From NCBI GenBank assembly GCA_045114175.1, contig JBGUJZ010000032.1, positions 1-19,233 of the forward strand: DNA of 19,233 nucleotides. Reading direction: 5' to 3'. The DNA comes from Cacconaster sp045114175. GTDB lineage: Bacteria > Bacteroidota > Bacteroidia > Bacteroidales > UBA932. Below, piece after piece: positions 5,399 to 13,669 of this stretch. The notes beneath the pieces were generated by a model, which saw only the letters and a list, made by a program, of their open reading frames with translations, was not told the origin of the DNA and did not search any database. How positions within the stretch are numbered: position 1 is the first letter of the stretch; each line of letters starts with the position of its first letter. Both the position numbers and the translations under genes were made by a program.

Positions 5399-7813
5399 AT
5401 GAAAGATACATTTGACAACCTTTTTGCCGCCGGGACTCCGGAAGTGAGCATCATCCCGATGATGAACATCGAGTCCGGCAAACCGCTCGCTGATGCGGAA
5501 ATGCCGGAAACGCTCCCCATCCTCACCCTCCGCAACGCGATTCTGTTCCCGGAGACGGTGATTCCCGTGAGTATCGGCCGTGAAAAATCCATCAAACTGG
5601 TCAACGAGGCCTACAACTCCAACCGGATTATCGGTGCCGTGGCACAAATTGACGTCCACACCGAAAACCCGGGCCCGAACGATATATACGAGATCGGTAC
5701 GCTCGGAAAGATTGTGAAGATCATCGAGATGCCGGACGATTCCATCACGGCCATCATCCAGGGCATCAAGCGCTTCCGCGTTTTGGAAGTGCCCATCACC
5801 GAGCCCTACATGATGGCGCGCGTGGCCTATGTCAACGACATCTATCCCACCAAGGACGATCCGGACATGGACGCCATCATCGCCTCCATCAAAGAGGCGG
5901 CGCAGCAGGTAATCCGCAGCTCGTCGCACCTGCCGCAGGAGGCCGCCTTTGCCATCCGCAACATCGAGGGATACAGCTTCCTGATCAACTTCCTGGCCTC
6001 CAGCCTGGATCTGGAAGATTCCACCCGCAAGGTGGAGCTGCTCCGGCTGGATTCGGTCAAGGAGCGCGCCATCCGTCTGCTGGCCCTCATCAACCAGCAG
6101 CTGGAGATCCTGAAGATCAAGGACGATATCCAGAAAAAGGTGAAATCCGAGATGGATCAGCAGCAGCGCGAGTATTACCTCAACAACCAGCTCAAAACCA
6201 TCCAGGAAGAGCTCGGTATGAACAACAGCGAGGACGATATCGACGAGCTGGAGAAGCGGGGCAAGGAGAAAAAGTGGCCGGAAGAGGTGGCCAAGACCTT
6301 TGAGAAAGAGCTGGCCAAACTCGAGCGCATCAACCCGAGCGCGCCGGAATACAATATCCAGTACTCCTACCTGCAGTTTATGCTGGACCTCCCGTGGAGC
6401 GAAACCACCGAGGATAACCTGGACCTGAAGAATGCCCGCAAGGTGCTCGACGAAGACCACTACGGTCTGGAGAAGGTCAAGGACCGCATCATTGAATACC
6501 TGGCCGTCCTGAAGTTGAAGGGCGACATGAAATCCCCTATTCTCTGCCTCTACGGCCCTCCGGGCGTAGGTAAGACCTCGCTGGGCAAATCGGTTGCCCG
6601 CGCGTTGGGCCGCAAGTACGGCCGCATTTCGCTGGGCGGTCTGCACGACGAAGCGGAGATCCGCGGGCACCGCCGCACCTACATCGGCGCTATGCCGGGC
6701 CGTCTGCTGGAAACCATCAAGCGTTGCGGTGCCGCCAACCCGGTGATCGTGCTGGACGAGGTGGACAAGATCAAGGAGGATTTCCACGGCGATCCGGAAT
6801 CCGCACTGCTCGAAGTGCTCGACCCGGAGCAGAATACCACTTTCCACGACAACTACCTGGATATGGACTACGACCTTTCCAAGGTCCTGTTCATCACCAC
6901 GGCCAACGATATCAGCGGCATCCACCCCGCCCTGCTCGACCGTATGGAGCTGATCAACGTGACCGGCTACCTGGCCGAGGAGAAGGTGGCCATTGCCGAA
7001 GGCTATCTGCTGGACAAGCAGCGCGAGGCACACGGCCTGACCAAGGAGCAGTTCCAACTCTCCCGCGAGGCCATCAACACCATTATTGATAGTTACACCC
7101 GCGAATCGGGCGTGCGTAACCTGGACAAGCAAATTGCCAAGATGGCGCGCCTGACGGCTAAGAAAATCGCCCTGGAAGAGGAGCGCAAAGAGGTGCTCGG
7201 TCCCGAGGAGGTACGCGAATACCTGGGTCTGCCCACCAACTTCCACGATATGCAGGAGGGCAATGAGGAGGCCGGTGTCGTTACGGGTCTGGCCTGGACC
7301 CAGATGGGCGGCGAAATCCTCTTTGTAGAGTGCTCGCTGAGCGAAGGCAAGGGTGCCCTCTCCACCACTGGTAACCTGGGTGACGTGATGAAGGAGTCCG
7401 CGGCGATCGCTTGGCAGTACCTCAAGGCGCATCCGGATCTGGCCGGCGTGACTGCCAAGGAGTTCCAGAAGAAGGATGTGCATATCCACGTGCCGGAAGG
7501 CGCCATTCCCAAGGACGGCCCTTCGGCCGGCATTACGATGACCTGCGCCATTGCATCGGCCTTCCGCGGCAAGAAGATTCGCCACGGCATTGCCATGACC
7601 GGCGAGATGACCCTCCGCGGCAAAGTATTGCCGGTGGGCGGCATCAAGGAGAAGATTCTGGCCGCCAAGCGGGCCGGTGTGGGAACCATCGTCCTCTCGC
7701 AGGAGAATGAGCGCGATATCAAAGAGATCAAGCCCATCTACATTGAAGGGCTCTCCTTCAAATATGTGAAGACGGCGGACGAAGTGATCCGGTTCGTCTT
7801 TGAAGAAGCGTAA
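5399..7813 (+). CDS. lon: ATP-dependent Lon protease
   Basis: An 804-residue cytoplasmic AAA+ serine protease that degrades misfolded and regulatory proteins. The N-terminal substrate-binding domain covers about residues 40-235, followed by a coiled helical region. The ATPase carries Walker A GPPGVGKT (386-393) and Walker B VIVLDEVDK (449-457). The C-terminal protease domain has the Ser-Lys dyad: S709 in KDGPSAG and K752 in GGIKEK, 43 residues apart as in E. coli Lon. Length is normal for bacterial Lon. The start at 5399 is the first in-frame ATG, leaving a 144-base gap to the divergent EF-hand gene. ung follows after 6 bases, so the two are probably cotranscribed. No heat-shock element is recognised. 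Confidence 0.97.
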   Translation: MKDTFDNLFAAGTPEVSIIPMMNIESGKPLADAEMPETLPILTLRNAILFPETVIPVSIGREKSIKLVNEAYNSNRIIGAVAQIDVHTENPGPNDIYEIGTLGKIVKIIEMPDDSITAIIQGIKRFRVLEVPITEPYMMARVAYVNDIYPTKDDPDMDAIIASIKEAAQQVIRSSSHLPQEAAFAIRNIEGYSFLINFLASSLDLEDSTRKVELLRLDSVKERAIRLLALINQQLEILKIKDDIQKKVKSEMDQQQREYYLNNQLKTIQEELGMNNSEDDIDELEKRGKEKKWPEEVAKTFEKELAKLERINPSAPEYNIQYSYLQFMLDLPWSETTEDNLDLKNARKVLDEDHYGLEKVKDRIIEYLAVLKLKGDMKSPILCLYGPPGVGKTSLGKSVARALGRKYGRISLGGLHDEAEIRGHRRTYIGAMPGRLLETIKRCGAANPVIVLDEVDKIKEDFHGDPESALLEVLDPEQNTTFHDNYLDMDYDLSKVLFITTANDISGIHPALLDRMELINVTGYLAEEKVAIAEGYLLDKQREAHGLTKEQFQLSREAINTIIDSYTRESGVRNLDKQIAKMARLTAKKIALEEERKEVLGPEEVREYLGLPTNFHDMQEGNEEAGVVTGLAWTQMGGEILFVECSLSEGKGALSTTGNLGDVMKESAAIAWQYLKAHPDLAGVTAKEFQKKDVHIHVPEGAIPKDGPSAGITMTCAIASAFRGKKIRHGIAMTGEMTLRGKVLPVGGIKEKILAAKRAGVGTIVLSQENERDIKEIKPIYIEGLSFKYVKTADEVIRFVFEEA

Positions 7814-7819
7814 TTCACG

Positions 7820-8488
7820 ATGGAAGTCGCAATAGAACCGGGTTGGAAGTCGGTGCTCGCACCGGAGTTCGAAAAGCCCTATTTTCAGGAGCTTGCAGCG
7901 CGACTGCACGCAGAAAAGCGGGCTGGAAAGATTATCTATCCGCCGGGCAGACAGATCTTCCGCGCCTTTGAACTGACGCCCTTCGACCAGGTCAAAGTGG
8001 TGATTCTGGGTCAGGACCCCTATCACAATCCGGGACAGGCGGAAGGGCTCTCCTTCAGCGTGCCGCACGGCGTTCCGGCACCGCCTTCCCTGAAGAATAT
8101 CTATAAGGAGATTGAGACAGATCTCGGCGTTACCATCCGGAAAGACGGTTCGCTCGAGAGCTGGGCGCGGCAGGGCGTCTTCCTGCTCAACGCCATCCTG
8201 ACGGTGGAGGCCGGACGGGCCGCTTCGCACGCCGGGTTCGGCTGGGCCACCTTCACCGATGCGGTGATCCGCACGCTGTCCGAGCGTCGCGACGGGCTGG
8301 TTTTCCTGCTCTGGGGCAACTTCGCGCGCAGCAAAAAGGCCCTGATTGATCCTTCGCGCCACACCGTGCTGGAAGCCGCTCACCCCTCCCCGCTGGCCGG
8401 CGGAGCCTTCTTTGGCTGCCGCCACTTCTCCAAGGCCAACGCCGCGCTGTTGGCACAGGGCTTGCAACCTATCGACTGGACGTTGTAA
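7820..8488 (+). CDS. ung: Uracil-DNA glycosylase, family 1
   Basis: A 222-residue base-excision repair enzyme that removes uracil from DNA. The water-activating motif GQDPYH is at residues 64-69 with catalytic D66. The leucine-loop motif HPSPL is at 188-192 with the catalytic histidine H188. The uracil-specificity asparagine is probably N124 in LLNAILTV. The length matches the family. It begins 6 bases after lon stops, so it should share the lon transcript; this joins DNA repair with proteolysis by position only. Confidence 0.96.
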   Translation: MEVAIEPGWKSVLAPEFEKPYFQELAARLHAEKRAGKIIYPPGRQIFRAFELTPFDQVKVVILGQDPYHNPGQAEGLSFSVPHGVPAPPSLKNIYKEIETDLGVTIRKDGSLESWARQGVFLLNAILTVEAGRAASHAGFGWATFTDAVIRTLSERRDGLVFLLWGNFARSKKALIDPSRHTVLEAAHPSPLAGGAFFGCRHFSKANAALLAQGLQPIDWTL

Positions 8489-8531
8489 GATATTTCAGCG
8501 CCGGCGGAAACGCTACATTTGGAAATATTCG

Positions 8532-8539
8532 TACATTTG
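8532..8539 (+). promoter_or_regulatory. -7 promoter box for coaD, with a second copy 18 bases upstream
   Basis: TACATTTG is a perfect TAnnTTTG box 21 bases before the coaD ATG. The same eight bases occur at 8514-8521, exactly 18 bases upstream. Neither copy has a TTTG at an ideal -33 spacing. The 72-base gap between ung and coaD holds nothing else. Confidence 0.45.
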
Positions 8540-8560
8540 AACCGCTAAAAACGCAAATAA

Positions 8561-9046
8561 ATGAGAATAGCCATATTCCCCGGATCGTTCGATCCCTTCA
8601 CCCTCGGGCACCTGGATGTCCTGAAGTCAGCCTTGCAACTATTTGATAAAGTGATTGTTGCAGTTGGTTACAATAGCGGCAAAAACGGATTCTTCCCGCC
8701 GGAGATCCGCGTGGAAATCATCAAAAAGGCGATTGCCGGACTCGAGAATGTGGAGGTCTGCGCGTATGAAGGAATGACCATCTCCTTCGCCCAGCAGAAG
8801 GGAGCCTCCTGCATCGTGCGTGGTTTGCGTACCACCACCGATTTCGAGCTGGAAAGCGTTATCGCGCAGGCCAACAAGAAGATGGCTCCGGGCATCCAGA
8901 GCATCTTCATCCCCTCCAGCCACGAATACTCGTTCATCTCCTCTACGGTGGTGCGTGACGTGCTGGTCAACGGCGGTGATTCTTCCGAATTCCTGCCGGC
9001 TAACGTAGATATCAATTACTTCCTCCAAAAAAGGAATCAACAATGA
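8561..9046 (+). CDS. coaD: Phosphopantetheine adenylyltransferase
   Basis: A 161-residue enzyme that transfers AMP from ATP to 4'-phosphopantetheine, the penultimate step of coenzyme A synthesis. The nucleotidyltransferase TxGH motif is at residues 14-17 (TLGH) within PGSFDPFTLGH. RGLR (87-90) and ISSTVVRD (126-133) complete the active site. The length is typical. Its TGA overlaps the ATG of the next gene (ATGA at 9043-9046), which indicates translational coupling with a secreted thioredoxin-like protein that has no obvious link to CoA. Confidence 0.97.
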   Translation: MRIAIFPGSFDPFTLGHLDVLKSALQLFDKVIVAVGYNSGKNGFFPPEIRVEIIKKAIAGLENVEVCAYEGMTISFAQQKGASCIVRGLRTTTDFELESVIAQANKKMAPGIQSIFIPSSHEYSFISSTVVRDVLVNGGDSSEFLPANVDINYFLQKRNQQ

Positions 9047-10893
9047 AAACGAACCGCCCACTGACGTTTCTGCTGACGGCGCTGCTATTCCTGATGCCGG
9101 TGCTTCCCACTGGTGCTCAGGAGAGCAATGTCTATAAGCGCGTGACCGACTACTTTGAGAAAGCCCTCGCAAAGCTTCCGACTGATCAGATCTGCGTCCA
9201 GATTGACCGCCTGATTGCAACGGGCCACGACACGGAGCAGCAGGCACAGCTGGCGGGCATCGCTTTCGATTACTATAGCAATGCGCCCATTATGGGCCAG
9301 GAGGCGGTGGCCGTCTATGTAGTGGACAACTACTTCCTCAATAAAAAGCTACCGTGGAGTGATCCGGAGACCTATCCGTTGCTCTACACATTTGCGGAAT
9401 TCAACCGCGCTTCGCTCGTTGGCTGCAACGCGCCGGAACTGGTAATGGAGCTATACGCCCCTCCGGCGCAAAGCGCCCGGTTCAATGTGACCGTCCGCAC
9501 CGACGGCGGGCACTACAAACTGCTCTACTTCTATGATCCGCAGTGCGCGACCTGCCGGGAGTACTCCAAAGCCATCGCCGAACTGGCCCGGACCTACCGG
9601 GGCGGGCGGCTCTCCATCTTCGCCATCAATACCGCGCCGTTCGTCAACGATTTTGACGATGCCTGGGGCGCCTATATCGAGGAGCATTTCAAGGATCTCA
9701 ACGCCTGGAAAGTGGATTTCTACAACGTGCGCCCGGATGACCCGCGGACCGATTTCCACAAGGCCTACGGCGTCCTCTCCACCCCCACCGTGGTGCTGAT
9801 CGACGCGCAGAACAAAATCATCGGCCGCCGGCTGGATCCGGATGCTGCCAAGCAGTTGCTTGGTGCACAGATTTTTGCGGACCGCGAGACCCGCAAGCTG
9901 GTGCGTGAGGTCTGTGAAGCGCTCGCACCCATTGATACGGCTGTGGCCGATCAGATTGGTCGTACTTTCTACACCAAGATGGGGGCCGACAGCGCCATGT
10001 ACCGCGAGACGATGTACGAACTCTTCAATGACCTGCGCGACCACGCCAACCACTCCTACCAAGATGCGGCGGCCCTGATCGCCGAGCGTTATATTGTGGG
10101 CCACAGCGACTATTTCTCGCCCGAATATGTGGCGCGCGTGGAGTACGCGCTTGAGGTCTTCCGGATGAATCCGGTGGGCAGCAAGGCGCCTGACCTGCTG
10201 TTGAAAGATACCGCCGGTGTCACTCATCAGATGCTGAGAAGCAAGGCCAAGAAGAAACTGGTTATCTTCCACATTGTGAACTGCCCGGACTGCCGTCGCG
10301 AATTCGAGGGAATCATCCCTTACGCCGACGAGTATGCCAAGAAGGGACTTGAAATCATCTGCGTCTATGTGGGCAAGGATGAAACCGAGTGGAAAGAGTT
10401 CGTTCGCACGCACGACGCACGCTGGACCTATCTCTCCGACCTGGAAAACCGCTCCGGCCTGCGTGACCTCTACGACGTGGCGTTCGTTCCCAAGATCTAT
10501 CTGCTGGACAAGAAGGGCAAGATTCTCGCCAAGGAGATTGACGCTCCTACCCTCCACCAACTGATGCAGACCAAGAAGGAGCTTGCCAAAGAGATGGAAG
10601 ACAACGCCTACTTCGCCAACATCATCGATTACTTCCGCGCCAAGGTATCCGGCGTGGAGGTCTCCGACGACGGAGCGCTCGTGGTTCGCGGATTGGGCAC
10701 CTTCAACGGCTCATCAGCACCGCTGATTCTCTTTGACGGACAGGAGATTCCATCCATCAAAGATTTGATTCCCAGTGAGATTCACAGCATAGAAGTGATT
10801 AAGGACAGCTCCAAGGCGCTCTACGGTTTCCGAGGCGGCAACGGCGTTATCATCATCACATCAAAGGTAGCGCACGAAGCGAAAAAACACTAG
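9043..10893 (+). CDS. Secreted double thioredoxin-like protein with TonB-plug-like tail
   Basis: A 616-residue exported protein with a signal peptide (hydrophobic segment about 8-22, likely cleavage after GAQ at 26). A helical N-terminal part precedes a first thioredoxin-like domain with C168-A-T-C171 (in YDPQCATCREY) and a cis-proline motif STPTVVLID. A helical insert leads to a second TlpA-type domain: GSKAPDLLLKD, then C414-P-D-C417 (in NCPDCRREFE) and VAFVPKIYLLD. The last 60 or so residues (about 556-608) resemble the plug of SusC-like TonB-dependent receptors: PLILFDGQEI, IPSEIHSIEVIKD and ALYGFRGGNGVIIITSK. No beta-barrel follows. The role is probably periplasmic or surface thiol-disulfide exchange, inferred. 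It is coupled to coaD by a 4-base overlap, and its stop shares CTAG with fbp. Confidence 0.85.
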   Translation: MKTNRPLTFLLTALLFLMPVLPTGAQESNVYKRVTDYFEKALAKLPTDQICVQIDRLIATGHDTEQQAQLAGIAFDYYSNAPIMGQEAVAVYVVDNYFLNKKLPWSDPETYPLLYTFAEFNRASLVGCNAPELVMELYAPPAQSARFNVTVRTDGGHYKLLYFYDPQCATCREYSKAIAELARTYRGGRLSIFAINTAPFVNDFDDAWGAYIEEHFKDLNAWKVDFYNVRPDDPRTDFHKAYGVLSTPTVVLIDAQNKIIGRRLDPDAAKQLLGAQIFADRETRKLVREVCEALAPIDTAVADQIGRTFYTKMGADSAMYRETMYELFNDLRDHANHSYQDAAALIAERYIVGHSDYFSPEYVARVEYALEVFRMNPVGSKAPDLLLKDTAGVTHQMLRSKAKKKLVIFHIVNCPDCRREFEGIIPYADEYAKKGLEIICVYVGKDETEWKEFVRTHDARWTYLSDLENRSGLRDLYDVAFVPKIYLLDKKGKILAKEIDAPTLHQLMQTKKELAKEMEDNAYFANIIDYFRAKVSGVEVSDDGALVVRGLGTFNGSSAPLILFDGQEIPSIKDLIPSEIHSIEVIKDSSKALYGFRGGNGVIIITSKVAHEAKKH

Positions 10894-12863
10894 CGCAGCT
10901 GGCGGACGCTGCCGTCCCGATACGCTTTAAGCAGTTGCTGCAGGTCGTCAATCTGGCTCTGCAGGACCTTACCGTTGTCGGTGTCACGCACCAACTGGCG
11001 CTTCTCCGCAAATTCCAGCACCTTGGTTTCCGAAACCACATCCAGTCCCTTGCGGATAGCCACCTCGCGCGAAACGAACGGCTGATGCTTCACCAGTTTG
11101 AGGCACTGTGAGTTGTAGATCAACGTGTAGCCTGCAATACCGGTTTCCGGCTGGTAAGCCTTGGAGTAGCCGCCGTCAATCACCAGCAACTTCCCCCCTG
11201 CCTTGACCGGGCTTTCACCCTTGATGGTCTTGACCGGAATGTGGCCGTTGATGATGTGGGCGTGCGAGGTATCCTTGATACCGAATTCGTGCAGGATGCG
11301 GTCGCACACTTCGGGATCGTTCTTGAGGGTAAAGTAGGCGCCGTTGACCTCCTTGTGCGGCTCTTTGTCCGCAATGAAATAGCGCTCCAGGGTAGCCATT
11401 TTGCTCTTGTCGAAGGTCGGAGCGATCGGGCCGCACCAAAGATACCAGATAAAGTCCTGCGCATACTGTTTCAGCGCACTGCCTTCCGGGGCGTAGTAAG
11501 CGGCGCGAACCATGGCTTCCACCTTGTCAATTAAGGCTTTGCCCTTATACATACGGCCTTCGATCTCCATCTCGCGGAAAGAACCATCCTCGTTGAGCGG
11601 AATGGAACCGTGAACCATCAGGTTGGAGTTGCAGACCAGGTAGAGCGAACCGTGCTCCAGCAGGCAGTCGATATGACGTTTCAGGCGCTGGCTGGTGGTG
11701 AAGCTGTTGGTCAGCTGATCGAGCACCTTCTGCTCCTGCGGCGTCATCTGATAGGGATGCTCCGGATCGATGGTCGGGAAGTACTTGTCAATCAAATCGT
11801 AGGTCTTGCCATCCACCTCGATGGTTCCCTTCTTGTAATCAATCTTGTGGAGCAGATTGCGGCTGTCCATATGGAATTCAGGATGACGGCCAATGTTTCG
11901 GCTCTCCATCTTGAACTGGATGATGGCGATGGCCTTGTGCATCTTGGCAATCAGGTTGGCCTGAGCCTCGTCCACGCTCTCGTAGGCGTTCTTCTTGGGG
12001 AAGAAGATGGTGCACGGGTCGTCCTTATAGGTTTCCATGGCGAAGGTGGCCAGCGGCAGCAGGTTGATGCCGTAGCCATCCTCCAGCGTCACGAGGTTCG
12101 CATAGCGGAAGCAGATGCGCAACACATTGGCCACGCAGGATTTGCTGCCGGCCGCCGCACCCATCCAGAGCACGTCGTGGTTACCCCACTGAATATCGAA
12201 GTTATGGTAGTTGCACAGTTTGTCCATGATCAGGTGGGCACCCGGACCGCGGTCGTAGATGTCACCGATAATGTGCAGACGGTCAATCACCAGGCGGTGA
12301 ATGGTGTTGCAGATGGTGGAGATAAAGTGGTCTGCCCGACCGGTGGAGATGATGGTCTCGATGATGGCCATCATGTAGTTGTGCTTGTTGCGGTTATCCT
12401 CTATCCATTCGTGGAGCAACTCCTCGATGATGTAGGAATAATCGGATGGCAGCGCCTTGCGGACCTTGGAACGGGTATATTTGGAGGAGCAGACCGCCAG
12501 CACGCGGACCAGACGCAGCAGCGTGGTCTTGTACCACTGGTTGAGCGCGGCTTTGCTGCGAATGCTGCGGCGCACGAGCTCGATTTTCTCCTCCGGATAG
12601 TAGATCAGCGTGCAGAGTTCCCGACGCTCGCGTGCGGAAAGAGTGTCTCCGAAGAGGTCCTCGACCTTCTGTTTGATGACGCCGGAGCCGTTGCGGAGCA
12701 CGTGCTCGAAAGCCTCGTTCTCGCCGTGCAGGTCCGTGATGAAGTGTTCCGTGCCCTTAGGCAGGTTCAGGATGGCCTCCAGGTTGATAATCTCGGTGCA
12801 GGCAGCCTGTTTGGTGGGGAAACGCTGCGCGAGCAGTTCCAGGTATCCGATATCTCTTTTCAT
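10890..12863 (-). CDS. fbp: Class III fructose-1,6-bisphosphatase
   Basis: A 657-residue gluconeogenic enzyme that hydrolyses fructose 1,6-bisphosphate to fructose 6-phosphate, of the calcineurin-type class III found in Bacteroidota and Firmicutes. Metallophosphatase motifs are in order: FITDLHGE (about 41-48, D44 and H46), GDIYDRG (about 198-204), WGNHDVLW (about 225-232) and INGHIPVK (about 535-542). These supply the two-metal ligands. The length fits the family. It is the last gene of the leftward operon, 9 bases after deoC. Its TAG overlaps the TAG of the convergent gene in one CTAG, leaving no space for an intergenic terminator. Confidence 0.96.
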   Translation of the reverse strand: MKRDIGYLELLAQRFPTKQAACTEIINLEAILNLPKGTEHFITDLHGENEAFEHVLRNGSGVIKQKVEDLFGDTLSARERRELCTLIYYPEEKIELVRRSIRSKAALNQWYKTTLLRLVRVLAVCSSKYTRSKVRKALPSDYSYIIEELLHEWIEDNRNKHNYMMAIIETIISTGRADHFISTICNTIHRLVIDRLHIIGDIYDRGPGAHLIMDKLCNYHNFDIQWGNHDVLWMGAAAGSKSCVANVLRICFRYANLVTLEDGYGINLLPLATFAMETYKDDPCTIFFPKKNAYESVDEAQANLIAKMHKAIAIIQFKMESRNIGRHPEFHMDSRNLLHKIDYKKGTIEVDGKTYDLIDKYFPTIDPEHPYQMTPQEQKVLDQLTNSFTTSQRLKRHIDCLLEHGSLYLVCNSNLMVHGSIPLNEDGSFREMEIEGRMYKGKALIDKVEAMVRAAYYAPEGSALKQYAQDFIWYLWCGPIAPTFDKSKMATLERYFIADKEPHKEVNGAYFTLKNDPEVCDRILHEFGIKDTSHAHIINGHIPVKTIKGESPVKAGGKLLVIDGGYSKAYQPETGIAGYTLIYNSQCLKLVKHQPFVSREVAIRKGLDVVSETKVLEFAEKRQLVRDTDNGKVLQSQIDDLQQLLKAYRDGSVRQLR

Positions 12864-12872
12864 ATAGTGGCG

Positions 12873-13658
12873 TTAATAATATTTGACTTCTTCTCCTTCC
12901 AATGCAGTGAGCAGGTTGTTGGCCATGCGGCTGGCGCCGAAACGGAAGTAGCGCTTGTTCAGCCAGGCCTTGCCCAGGATCTCATCTACAATGTTGTAAT
13001 AGAGTACGGCATCCTCTGCTGTAGCGATGCCGCCTGCCGGCTTGAAACCGACCATCCGGCCACCCTTGCGGTGGTATTCCTTGATGCAGGCACACATGAT
13101 GCGGGCAGCCTCCGGGGTAGCGGCGGGCTGCAGCTTGCCGGTCGAGGTCTTGATGAAATCGGCCCCGGCCTCCATCGCCAGATAGGAGGCATCTTCAATG
13201 AGGGCCTGCTCCTTGAGGGCACCGGTCTCGAGAATCACTTTGAGGTGCACCTCCGGATTGACGGCGCGGATGGCTTTGCCGATCGCTGCAATCTCGTGCT
13301 GCGCCTCATCGTATTTCCCATCCAGGAAAGCATTGAGGGCCAGGACGATATCTACCTCGTCAGCCCCATCCTCAACGGCCCGGACGCATTCAAGCGTCTT
13401 GACCTCGAGCGGGCTCTGCGAAGCCGGGAAACAGCCGCCCACCACCGTGATGTGAACCTCCGGATCCTTGCGGGCAGCCTTGATCACGCCTGCAAAATTC
13501 GGATAGACGCAGATGGATGCCGGCAGCGGATAATTCGGATAAACGGAGTGGAAATTATTGACCTTCTGCACCATGGCCTCCACTTTGGAGACGGTGTCGG
13601 TGGCATTCAGGGTGGTGAGGTCTATCAGACCCAGTGCTTCGCGATAGATTTCTTTCAT
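12873..13658 (-). CDS. deoC: Deoxyribose-phosphate aldolase
   Basis: A 261-residue class I aldolase that cleaves 2-deoxyribose 5-phosphate to glyceraldehyde 3-phosphate and acetaldehyde in deoxynucleoside catabolism. The Schiff-base lysine is K170 in FIKTSTGK, the second active-site lysine is K206 in GFKPAGG, and the acidic site is in DEVDIV (100-105). The length is close to E. coli DeoC. It sits between an amidohydrolase (11 bases upstream) and fbp (9 bases downstream). This suggests that deoxynucleoside carbon enters gluconeogenesis through triose phosphate; that link is inferred. Confidence 0.96.
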   Translation of the reverse strand: MKEIYREALGLIDLTTLNATDTVSKVEAMVQKVNNFHSVYPNYPLPASICVYPNFAGVIKAARKDPEVHITVVGGCFPASQSPLEVKTLECVRAVEDGADEVDIVLALNAFLDGKYDEAQHEIAAIGKAIRAVNPEVHLKVILETGALKEQALIEDASYLAMEAGADFIKTSTGKLQPAATPEAARIMCACIKEYHRKGGRMVGFKPAGGIATAEDAVLYYNIVDEILGKAWLNKRYFRFGASRMANNLLTALEGEEVKYY

Positions 13659-13669
13659 TTCAGGGAGGT

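Noticed and set aside
5255..8467. Very long open frame on the minus strand running upstream of the EF-hand gene
   Set aside because: It is antisense to lon and ung, whose motifs are unambiguous; its low-complexity His/Leu/Gly-rich translation is typical of a shadow frame, and the EF-hand protein has its own conserved start at 5254.
9451..10560. 369-residue minus-strand open frame
   Set aside because: It is antisense to the thioredoxin/plug gene and lacks motifs.
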